Source: Paraflavitalea soli
GTDB lineage: Bacteria; Bacteroidota; Bacteroidia; Chitinophagales; Chitinophagaceae
Direction: 5' to 3'
DNA length: 64,000 nucleotides
Assembly: GCF_003555545.1 (NCBI RefSeq)
Contig: NZ_CP032157.1
Location: forward strand, 8,312,546 to 8,376,545
Shown here: positions 33,590-39,553 of the stretch, piece by piece
Layout: each line of letters opens with the position of its first letter
Numbering within the stretch: position 1 is the first letter of the stretch
The notes under the pieces: model-generated
What the model was told of the DNA's origin: nothing
The model's input: the letters and a program-made list of their open reading frames with translations, nothing else
Databases searched by the model: none
Program-made: the position numbers and the translations under genes

Positions 33590-33690
33590 CAAAGAACGAG
33601 CCTTAAAGTACTTAGTAAGTTTTATAGAGTTTTCTCATAGCAGTTAGTTTTGGTTAACCCCCCTTTATTCTTATCGGGGGTCTTTTTTTT
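33590..33690 (+). ncRNA. Candidate small RNA with its own terminator
   Basis: There is no ORF here, yet a strong terminator stem ACCCCC/GGGGGT plus T8 (33657-33690) lies about 320 bp beyond the rseP terminator. A promoter-like pair TTTT-N19-TTACTTTG (33553-33583) lies upstream, one mismatch in each box. This would give a transcript of about 100 nt. Not matched to any known RNA family; might also be a terminator for a missed small gene. The rest of the 33340-34064 gap shows only one further tiny ORF (nine codons at 33726) and no clear signal. Confidence 0.4.
33657..33690 (+). terminator. Intrinsic terminator of unassigned transcript
   Basis: Stem ACCCCC (33657-33662) with GGGGGT (33676-33681), then C and eight Ts. 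Confidence 0.75.
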
Positions 33691-34064
33691 GTATCCGGCC
33701 TTGAATTTTTGTATCTTGCATCAACATGAATAAGAGCAGCTTATCTCTTCTTTAGCTGCCGGTAGGCGGTCCCGATAAAATATACCTCAGGGACTTTTTC
33801 CGCATCTGGCCTGCATTTGAACTCCTTTTTCTTGCTATTGGATTGCTACTGGCTTGCCACTGGTGTGAAACCGGGTTGAAAGTTCCAGCTCGTATACCAG
33901 TTGAATCCATGCTTTATCTACGGCTGATCCACGGCTGATGGTTGGTTGATGGTTTGATGTCGAAAATGTCTGAAATGTCTGGTTTGTTCTTTTTGTCCGG
34001 ACATTTCGGACAATTCGGACAAAACGGTCATAAACGGACAGGGTGATTTGGAGATGGGTAAAGA

Positions 34065-34102
34065 AGCTGCGAGCTTTGAGCTACGAGCTACGAGCTGCGA
34101 GC
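34065..34102 (+). repeat. AGCTGCGAGC degenerate tandem repeat
   Basis: Four words of about 10 nt (AGCTGCGAGC, TTTGAGCTAC, GAGCTACGAG, CTGCGAGC), the same family as 26938-26968. Confidence 0.75.
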
Positions 34103-34180
34103 AAAAAGGCGGCAAGCGTGTTTGGATGTGTAATTATATGCATTGATCGTTACTTATCGAAAACCAGTAAATCCAATCTT

Positions 34181-35227
34181 ATGGCAAAAGTGATTAGTTT
34201 ATTTAAGCTCAGCGGGACGATCAGTGATCTGACGTTCCGGCAAACGAAGGATGGGCCGGTGGCACAAATGAAGCCGGGGCCTACGCGTGAAAGGGTGCTG
34301 CATAGTGAGCGGTTCAGGTCAACGCGGTTGAATGCGGCGGAGTTTAAGCTGGCGATTGCAGCGGGCAAGTTGCTGCGTGATGGGCTGGGCATAGCGAAAG
34401 AGGGGATGCGGGTGGCATCGCTCAATGGCCGGATGAACGGATTGTTTTATAAAGCAGCTATGGGTGATAGGGAGCATTGCCGTGGAGAGCGTTATGCCTG
34501 GTACGGTGATATACAGCTGCTGGCAGGGTTTGACTTTAATAAGGACCTGTTGCTGGCGAATGCGCTTCCGCCAGGTATTCGTCACCACCTGGATGCTGCA
34601 ACAGGGGTAATGCAGGTGGAGGTTCCTGCTTTTATTGCGCGGAAGAAAAAGGGATTTCCGAAGGAGGCGACGCATTTTCGTATTGTGTCGGGCGGCGCGG
34701 TGATCGATCCTAAGAAACGAAGTCATCGCAACGATGTGAAGGAGAGTGAGCTGTTGCCGTTGCGGAAGAAGACACCGGAGGCTATTTGTTTGGTGCATCA
34801 GTTGGAAGCGGGTGGGGGCGAGGTGCTGGTACAGGTATTGGGAATCCAGTTGTATAAGTGGGAGGATGGAAGGGAGGTGTTGCTGCAGGGCGGGGCACTG
34901 AGGATATTGGAGGTGGTGAGGGCTGAAAAAGGCAACGAGGGAACAAGGCATCAAGGCAACGAGGTAGGGGAAGGCATAGAGGCAACGGGGCAACCAGGCA
35001 AGGAGGTGGAGGAAGGCAACGGGGCAATGAGGCAACAAGGTAACGAGGGTTTGGAAGGGATTAGTGAAGGCAAGGAGATGAGGATCGGTGTGCGTGTGCC
35101 GGGCGGGAAGGGGCTGCTAATTTGTCGGTCTTCGGAGGATTTGCATTATATTTGTGACCCTTCTGATGGAATAAGCGGGCTACGGGCTGGCTATGAGGCT
35201 ACCGGGGCGCCGGCGAATGATCCTTAA
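34181..35227 (+). CDS. Unknown protein with an in-frame repeat expansion
   Basis: 348 residues from the ATG at 34181; the longer in-frame start at 34043 translates the AGCTGCGAGC repeat and is unlikely. The N-terminal part (MAKVISLFKLSGTISDLTFR, KPGPTRERVLHSERFRSTRLNAAEF) fits a Bacteroidetes family of unknown function whose members start with a short beta segment and a KxGPxRExV motif. Residues 251-290 are encoded by the GGCAAC-type repeat (Gly/Glu/Asn/Gln-rich, low complexity), which interrupts an otherwise folded protein. It ends 9 bp before the tmRNA 5' end, and the likely tmRNA promoter lies inside its last 30 codons. Confidence 0.65.
   Translation: MAKVISLFKLSGTISDLTFRQTKDGPVAQMKPGPTRERVLHSERFRSTRLNAAEFKLAIAAGKLLRDGLGIAKEGMRVASLNGRMNGLFYKAAMGDREHCRGERYAWYGDIQLLAGFDFNKDLLLANALPPGIRHHLDAATGVMQVEVPAFIARKKKGFPKEATHFRIVSGGAVIDPKKRSHRNDVKESELLPLRKKTPEAICLVHQLEAGGGEVLVQVLGIQLYKWEDGREVLLQGGALRILEVVRAEKGNEGTRHQGNEVGEGIEATGQPGKEVEEGNGAMRQQGNEGLEGISEGKEMRIGVRVPGGKGLLICRSSEDLHYICDPSDGISGLRAGYEATGAPANDP
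34931..35050 (+). repeat. GGCAAC-type repeat inside a coding sequence
   Basis: 120 bp of degenerate GGCAACgAGG, GGCAATgAGG and GGCAACaAGG words. The segment 34981-35000 is identical over 20 bp to 12229-12248 in the ku-ligD spacer. Length is a multiple of three and the reading frame stays open. Confidence 0.85.
35121..35154 (+). promoter_or_regulatory. Likely tmRNA promoter, inside the upstream gene
   Basis: TTTG (35121-35124), 22 nt, then TATATTTG (35147-35154), a full match to TAnnTTTG. Start expected near 35161, giving a precursor leader of about 75 nt that RNase P would remove. Spacing is at the upper end for this promoter type. Confidence 0.55.
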
Positions 35228-35236
35228 GAAGTTTAT

Positions 35237-35607
35237 GGGGTCGTATTGGTTTTGACAGCGTAGATCTTTGAAAGTATAAGCATGTCGTGCGTTGGATAAT
35301 TAGCACGTAAATCTGAATATTCAACACTCAAATGGCAATACTCAGTATGCCATGGCTGCCTAATCAGTGATTAGATAGTCATTAGGGCCGCCGGGCCGGT
35401 TGGTCTGTTACCACGCCCCGCCGCCGACTTAAAAACAAATACAGATTGCTGCTACCGAAGGCTGTGCCGGTGGCTTAAGACCATTCAGCTACGGATCAGG
35501 TTGGTTTGTTGGTTTCCTGCCTGTTCCCGACAATTAATAATCAAATAAGCATGTAGAAAGCTTTTGAAGGATATGTTTGGACAGGGGTTCGAGTCCCCTC
35601 GACTCCA
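35237..35607 (+). ncRNA. ssrA: Transfer-messenger RNA (tmRNA)
   Basis: 371 nt. The 5' end GGGGTCGTATTGGTTTTGACAG has the tmRNA D-arm signature (quoted: ATTGGTTTTGACAG). The acceptor stem pairs GGGGTC (35237-35242) with GACTCC (35601-35606). The T-arm AGGGGTTCGAGTCCCCT lies just before it. The tag frame reads G-N-T-Q-Y-A-M-A-A followed by TAA (35334-35363), the 9-residue tag length and YAxAA end typical of Bacteroidetes. The resume codon is probably GGC at 35334 but might be one or two codons earlier. CCA is not encoded (ACGA follows). It rescues stalled ribosomes with SmpB. Its 3' end is the integration site of the adjacent mini-island. Confidence 0.95.
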
Positions 35608-35617
35608 CGAAATTGTA
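35601..35617 (+). repeat. attL-like 17-bp direct repeat at tmRNA 3' end
   Basis: GACTCCACGAAATTGTA, overlapping the last seven bases of the tmRNA. Identical to 37129-37145. Marks the left junction of the 1.5-kb insert. Confidence 0.85.
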
Positions 35618-35641
35618 AAACCCGCTCTAGTAGCGGGTTTT
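35617..35641 (+). terminator. Intrinsic terminator of tmRNA
   Basis: Perfect 10-bp stem AAAACCCGCT/AGCGGGTTTT with a 5-nt loop, 10 bp after the mature 3' end. It lies on the insert side of the left repeat, so the current tmRNA terminator came with the insert. Confidence 0.85.
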
Positions 35642-35960
35642 GCGAATTCCTAATTTCTATTAACACTCCTTCGATTTCACTTAACCCACTTCTCAACGCA
35701 TCCATTGTTTTATCAAAATGCCATATGTAAGTAGCTTCTTCGCTATTTAGTGTCTCCCATACAATATGGTATTTCTTGTCGCCCTGCAATAGAAATAAGA
35801 ATGAAAAGGGCTGTATAGGGCTTATTGTAGAAGTCTTTAAACGTCCCGCAATTTGCCTTATGGATGGCGTATTCCTCCCAATTCAAATCATAGGCGGGCA
35901 TATAGCCATTCCGATTTTCTTTTCCCAGCGGATGGCAAATACATTTCTTGGTGTTTGTAA
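35620..35960 (-). pseudogene. Frameshifted, truncated gene remnant
   Basis: Three protein-like stretches read in different minus-strand frames: PRNVFAIRWEKKIG (about 35952-35911), NGYMPAYDLNWEEYAIHK with ANCGTFKDFYN (about 35910-35820), and GDKKYHIVWETLNSEEATYI with WHFDKTMDALRSGLSEIEGVL (35785-35660). The order and continuity suggest one gene broken by two frameshifts. Its 3' end is lost at the tmRNA junction. The 82-residue ORF that runs on into tmRNA is not a real end. I do not recognise the family with confidence; the pieces resemble a Bacteroidetes conserved hypothetical. It was probably carried in by the insert. Confidence 0.55.
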
Positions 35961-36074
35961 GTAACTAGTTATCAATAAATATGATTCATATCGTCTCCTG
36001 ATCCATTTTTTATAATAGATAAAGTCTTTACAGTTACTTAGTCATTGTAAATGAATAAAATACACGATTCGTGA

Positions 36075-36106
36075 TTTGCGAATTTAAAATCCCTAATGTA
36101 TATTTT
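36075..36106 (+). promoter_or_regulatory. Promoter of the HTH-nucleotidyltransferase pair
   Basis: TTTG (36075-36078), 20 nt, TATATTTT (36099-36106, 7 of 8). A start near 36113 falls downstream of the ATGs at 36096 and 36111, so it supports translation from the ATG at 36129. Confidence 0.6.
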
Positions 36107-36128
36107 TACTATGAGATTACATAATGGG

Positions 36129-36626
36129 ATGCGACCTCAGGATATCGTCATCTTGCTGAAAATCATTGCTAAAGAGGGAGATAACTGGCATAATAAAAAC
36201 TTGTCGGAAGAACTTTTTATAAGTGCGTCCGAAGTGTCGGAATCCTTAAGAAGGAGTGGCATAGCCGGATTAATAGATATGGAGAAAAAGAAAAAAGTGT
36301 TTCGTCAGTCATTGATGGAATTCCTTCAGCATGGGATTCGATTTGTCTTTCCTGTGCTGCCAGGAACACTTGTCAATGGTATTCCAACCGCCCATTCTCA
36401 TCCTTTTATGCGGACCCATTTCAGCAGTGAGTCAGATTATGTTTGGCCCGATTCCCGAGGATATGACCGGGGTCTTAGCATTGAGCCATTGTATAAGAAT
36501 CAAGTCAAAGCGGCAAAGCTCGACGCCAATCTATACCAGATGTTGGCATTGGTGGATGTGATCCGTGTGGGCAGGGTAAGGGAAACGCTTGTAGCAGTAG
36601 AGGAGCTTAAAAAAATGATATTATGA
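36129..36626 (+). CDS. Helix-turn-helix partner of the nucleotidyltransferase (antitoxin-like)
   Basis: 165 residues from the ATG at 36129, chosen because the predicted promoter leaves the two upstream ATGs (36096, 36111) untranscribed or at the very 5' end. The N-terminal winged-helix-like region reads MRPQDIVILLKIIAKEGDNW, then LSEELFISASEVSESLRRS as recognition helix. The C-terminal half is unrecognised (VFPVLPGTLVNGIPTAHSHP; YQMLALVDVIRVGRVRE). Its stop overlaps the start of the nucleotidyltransferase gene by 4 bp, so the two are translationally coupled. By analogy with AbiEi/AbiEii it could be the regulator or antitoxin; this is inference. AT-richer than the chromosome on either side. 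Confidence 0.7.
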   Translation: MRPQDIVILLKIIAKEGDNWHNKNLSEELFISASEVSESLRRSGIAGLIDMEKKKKVFRQSLMEFLQHGIRFVFPVLPGTLVNGIPTAHSHPFMRTHFSSESDYVWPDSRGYDRGLSIEPLYKNQVKAAKLDANLYQMLALVDVIRVGRVRETLVAVEELKKMIL

Positions 36627-37093
36627 GCCATCACACAAATATTACCCGAATCAAGGCAGTAAGCAATGCGCTGGGTCCGTTAAAAAGTGAGGTTGTTTTT
36701 GTGGGCGGGGCAACTGTGAGTTTGTATGCTGATAGACGCGCTATTGAAGTACGCCCAACGGAAGATGTTGATATAGTAGTAGAAATTGCCACCAAGCATG
36801 AATATGCCCAACTGGAAGAGCGACTTAGAACAATGGGATTTCAAAATGATATAACAGCCAGATTTGTTGGTCGCTATCTACTGCCAGGAATAATAGTAGA
36901 TGTTATACCTACCGACGAATCCATTTCGGGATTCTCGAATAGGTGGTATGAAGGCGGGAAATTTTTACTGGAAGAGTTCAAAACGCTTCATGACAATAAG
37001 CATGCCGAAGAATGGATTGCGGCGCATGCTGGTTACGGTTCTCCCCCAAGTACCTATATTATCCTGGATGAGATACAAAAAATTATTGAGTAG
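36623..37093 (+). CDS. Nucleotidyltransferase (AbiEii/MNT-like), toxin candidate
   Basis: 156 residues. The nucleotidyltransferase core is intact: GG at 28-29 in VFVGGATVSLY, the metal-binding pair Asp48/Asp50 in RPTEDVDIVVE, and a third acidic residue Asp93 in GIIVDVIPTD. AbiEii toxins use this site to add nucleotides to tRNA ends. This protein is short beside the roughly 300-residue AbiEii proteins; it ends GSPPSTYIILDEIQKIIE with no long C-terminal helical domain, so it is either a compact family or a truncated copy. It lies 35 bp before the right-hand repeat. Coupled (ATGA) to the helix-turn-helix gene. Toxicity is not shown by sequence. Confidence 0.75.
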   Translation: MSHHTNITRIKAVSNALGPLKSEVVFVGGATVSLYADRRAIEVRPTEDVDIVVEIATKHEYAQLEERLRTMGFQNDITARFVGRYLLPGIIVDVIPTDESISGFSNRWYEGGKFLLEEFKTLHDNKHAEEWIAAHAGYGSPPSTYIILDEIQKIIE

Positions 37094-37128
37094 CGCATTT
37101 TATTCTTTGGTTCGAAAATCTGTCGGGG

Positions 37129-37145
37129 GACTCCACGAAATTGTA
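37129..37145 (+). repeat. attR-like 17-bp direct repeat
   Basis: GACTCCACGAAATTGTA, identical to 35601-35617. A weaker resemblance extends upstream: GGTTCGA occurs at 37109-37115, as in the tmRNA T-loop (35586-35592), but with five extra bases before the repeat. This is the expected look of a displaced, decaying tmRNA 3' end. Confidence 0.85.
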
Positions 37146-37258
37146 TATTTTTATGAATGTGTATTCCTTAAAGGAGTGCACATTTTCTTTTGTTACACAA
37201 AATGAGTTAGCGATCATTGTAGAATGATCTGCAAAGCTTACTGACAAAAAGAGAAAAT

Positions 37259-37825
37259 ATGAAAAAAGTAATTGCAGCCATCAATATGACGATTGACGGG
37301 TTTTGTGACCATACCTCCGGTGTTGCTGACGAAGCATTACATCAACATTACGCTGACCTGTTGAGAAGTGCTGGTACTGTTTTATATGGCAGAATAACCT
37401 ACCAGCTTATGGAATATTGGCGAACGGTGCTGGACAATCCCACCGGCGATAAAGGAATGGACGACTTTGCAGCCGCCATAGACAACGTTCCAAAGATTGT
37501 TTTTTCCCGCACATTGAAAAACGTAGATTGGAAGAGTGCGAAATTAGCCAGTCAAGACCCTGAGCAAGAAGTTTTGGAACTCAAACAACAATCGGGTAAA
37601 GACGTTTTTGCATGCAGTCCGAGCATGATTGTAGCTTTGACGAAACTTAATTTAATAGACGAATATCAGCTTTGTATTCACCCTGTTATCGCAGGAAGTG
37701 GTTTACCGTTATTTAAAAACATCAGCGAACAAATTACGCTTAGACTCATAAAAACGAAAACGTTTGGCAGTGGTGTAGTTCTTCATTATTATGAACCGGC
37801 AAACAAAAGAACAACGAACGGCTAA
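37259..37825 (+). CDS. RibD C-terminal/dihydrofolate reductase family protein
   Basis: 188 residues. Family pattern MKKVIAAINMTIDGF at the N-terminus, VLYGRITYQLMEYW (nucleotide-site loop), KIVFSRTLKNVDW, and VIAGSGLPLFK near the end. Members resemble the RibD reductase domain and bind NADPH, but lack a defined substrate. No partner gene. It lies just outside the tmRNA insert in an AT-rich stretch. A second, only distantly similar member is at 38416-39009. Confidence 0.85.
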   Translation: MKKVIAAINMTIDGFCDHTSGVADEALHQHYADLLRSAGTVLYGRITYQLMEYWRTVLDNPTGDKGMDDFAAAIDNVPKIVFSRTLKNVDWKSAKLASQDPEQEVLELKQQSGKDVFACSPSMIVALTKLNLIDEYQLCIHPVIAGSGLPLFKNISEQITLRLIKTKTFGSGVVLHYYEPANKRTTNG

Positions 37826-37904
37826 CTAGCAGTTTGATGTTATGGCGGCTGAAGGGAGTAATGTACTTCTTAATCTCACCATCGGAAGACTACATCAATA
37901 TTAT

Positions 37905-38356
37905 ATGAAAAGACTGGTATTTTGTATAGCCTTTATTACATTCTCATTTTCGATCTATGTTCCGGGAAATCAATAAGGAATACGACGGCAGAATTTCTGG
38001 CAACACAGACTTATATAGGGAATCTTCAAGCCTACAAGAAAACGCTGGATAAAAATGCGCCAACAGACGATATAGATAAAAAAATAGCGCAGCTACAGGC
38101 AAACCTGGGTAAGTTTGTAAACTTCAGCGATTCAGGTAAACCGGTCTACATAGAATTGATCCCCAAAGTGGCCAAAAGTCCGCAACATATAGTGATCCTT
38201 GCCGACAAGGGAACGGGCAGTTCGGCAGAGTACTTTTTGTTTATTGTGCGCCTTCCAGACTACCCTGTTGACAACATTGGTATCCAGCCGGATTTGTATC
38301 TGGACAGTTCTGTTAAGGACTGGGTGGAATTTGCTTTGAAATATGTTGAAGAATGA
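37905..38356 (+). pseudogene. Broken S41 family peptidase
   Basis: A signal-peptide-like start (MKRLVFCIAFITFSFSIY, from 37905) is in one frame and the rest in another. The second frame keeps pieces of a C-terminal processing-type S41 peptidase: HIVILADKGTGSSAEYFLF with the nucleophile Ser region, joined directly to LPDYPVDNIGIQPDLYLD. In intact relatives these are separated by a stretch carrying the catalytic Lys/Gln, so an internal deletion as well as a frameshift is inferred. The PDZ and most of the catalytic core are missing. No activity expected. Confidence 0.65.
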
Positions 38357-38415
38357 GAGCAGGCAAGACCATGGCAATAAATTAACCGGCCCCTAATGGG
38401 AGCCGGCTGATCTGG

Positions 38416-39009
38416 TTAAGCTCCAAGGTTACCTGTTTTAACTTCTCCGGCCCGTTTATAATTAACAAAAATGACTCCGCTTGGTGTAACGGTACTTTCT
38501 GTTACGGTAAATGATGCCGGGACGGCCCCTTCGTCAAAGAGATTTTTTCCCTTTCCTAAGATCACGGGATAAATTTTGAGCCAGAGTTCGTCTGCCAGGT
38601 CATTTTTGAGCAGGAGTTGAACCAGTTCACCACTGCCCCAAACCTTTAGGTCAGGTCCTGTAGAATTTTTGAGCTTTTGGATATCTGCCAGGCTTTCGAG
38701 GAACACGGAGTTTTCCCAGTGTGACTTATTCATGGTCTTAGACAAGACGTATTTGGTAGCATCATTAATACCTGGCCAATCGTCTGCATGTTGAGGCCAG
38801 TAGGAGGCGAAGATCTCAAATGTTTTTCTACCCAACAGCAAATCTGTAGGCGCCATTTGTTCCTGCATGAGCTTTCCGGAGGCTTCGTCGGCAAAAGGGG
38901 CAGACCAACCGCCAAATTCGAAGTTACCTGATGTATCTTCTTCGGGGCCACCAGGGGCCTGCAGTACTCCATCTAAAGTAATAAACTCTAATACGATTAT
39001 CTTTCTCAT
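38416..39009 (-). CDS. RibD C-terminal/dihydrofolate reductase family protein (second)
   Basis: 197 residues. It opens MRKIIVLEFITLDGVLQAPG and has LLLGRKTFEIFASYWP, KYVLSKTM, VWGSGELVQLLLKNDL and YPVILGKGKNLF, the full pattern of the family, typical of the group that follows ArsR or MarR regulators. Likely an NADPH-dependent reductase of unknown substrate. It is the second gene after the ArsR regulator (81 bp gap), so it is expected to be controlled by the operator at 39433-39474. Confidence 0.87.
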   Translation of the reverse strand: MRKIIVLEFITLDGVLQAPGGPEEDTSGNFEFGGWSAPFADEASGKLMQEQMAPTDLLLGRKTFEIFASYWPQHADDWPGINDATKYVLSKTMNKSHWENSVFLESLADIQKLKNSTGPDLKVWGSGELVQLLLKNDLADELWLKIYPVILGKGKNLFDEGAVPASFTVTESTVTPSGVIFVNYKRAGEVKTGNLGA

Positions 39010-39090
39010 GGTTTTATCGTTTTGAATTTTTGATTGTTAATAAAGCAGGCTGGAAAGAGCAGGAGGAAAAAATTAAAGCGGGGGTAGTGC

Positions 39091-39411
39091 TCATTTTCTC
39101 TGTTTTTTAATAGTTGATAATACATTATCAAGTTGGTTGAAGCGGGTTTCCCAAATTTTACGGAACTGCTCAAGCCATTTGTCTATTTCTTTCATTTTGT
39201 TTACTTCGAGTTGGTAATAAATTTCTCTGCCTTTGTATTCTTGTTTTACCAATTCACACTCTGTTAAAATACGCAGGTGTTTAGACACTGCCTGCCGGGT
39301 AGTATCGAAATGTTCGGCAATGGCATTGGGTGTCATTGACTGCAATGCAATCAGGGTCATGATTGCTCTCCTGGTCGGGTCGGCGATTGCCTGAAAAATA
39401 TCTCTTCTCAT
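39091..39411 (-). CDS. ArsR family transcriptional regulator
   Basis: 106 residues. Winged helix with [18 protein letters not shown], recognition segment [20 protein letters not shown] and wing [18 protein letters not shown]. No Cys-rich metal site, so it belongs to the non-metal ArsR group usually paired with SRPBCC or reductase genes. A nearly perfect operator-promoter lies 22 bp upstream, suggesting auto-repression and control of the reductase gene that follows. Signal unknown. Confidence 0.93.
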   Translation of the reverse strand: MRRDIFQAIADPTRRAIMTLIALQSMTPNAIAEHFDTTRQAVSKHLRILTECELVKQEYKGREIYYQLEVNKMKEIDKWLEQFRKIWETRFNQLDNVLSTIKKQRK

Positions 39412-39432
39412 TCAACGGGGTGTTTTATATAA

Positions 39433-39479
39433 GCAACTGATCGGTTGCAAATATATGAGCAACCGATCAGTTGCGCAAA
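39433..39479 (-). promoter_or_regulatory. ArsR operator overlapping its promoter
   Basis: Two 16-bp sites in inverted orientation, GCAACTGATCGGTTGC (39433-39448) and GCAACCGATCAGTTGC (39459-39474), each itself an imperfect palindrome, 26 bp between centres. Promoter on the minus strand: TTTG (39476-39479), 20 nt, TATATTTG (39448-39455). One site fills the spacer and the other covers the region just after the -7 box. A bound ArsR dimer at either would block polymerase. Confidence 0.83.
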
Positions 39480-39510
39480 TTTATTCTTAATTTTTTGGAG
39501 GAACAAAACA

Positions 39511-39540
39511 AACAGACAGCTACCCTGATTGTAGCTGCCT
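39511..39540 (-). terminator. Terminator-like hairpin after the propeller protein gene
   Basis: Minus-strand stem GGCAGCTAC/GTAGCTGTC (one G-T pair; 39515-39523, 39531-39539) then a T-rich tail with two Gs. Located 14 bp after the stop at 39554. Confidence 0.6.
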
Positions 39541-39553
39541 GGATAAGTATGAA

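Noticed and set aside
33726-33816. Nine-codon ORF followed by a GTCCC/GGGAC hairpin, a possible attenuator leader
   Set aside because: The codons show no amino-acid bias, the stem is only 5 bp with a long loop, and no biosynthetic gene follows.
35541-35660. End of the 82-codon minus-strand ORF running into tmRNA
   Set aside because: Residues encoded by tmRNA and its terminator are not part of a natural protein; only the upstream part is a gene remnant.
37109-37140. Possible tRNA (GGTTCGA ... ACTCCACGA)
   Set aside because: No acceptor, D or anticodon arm can be formed; it is a fragment of a tmRNA 3' end.
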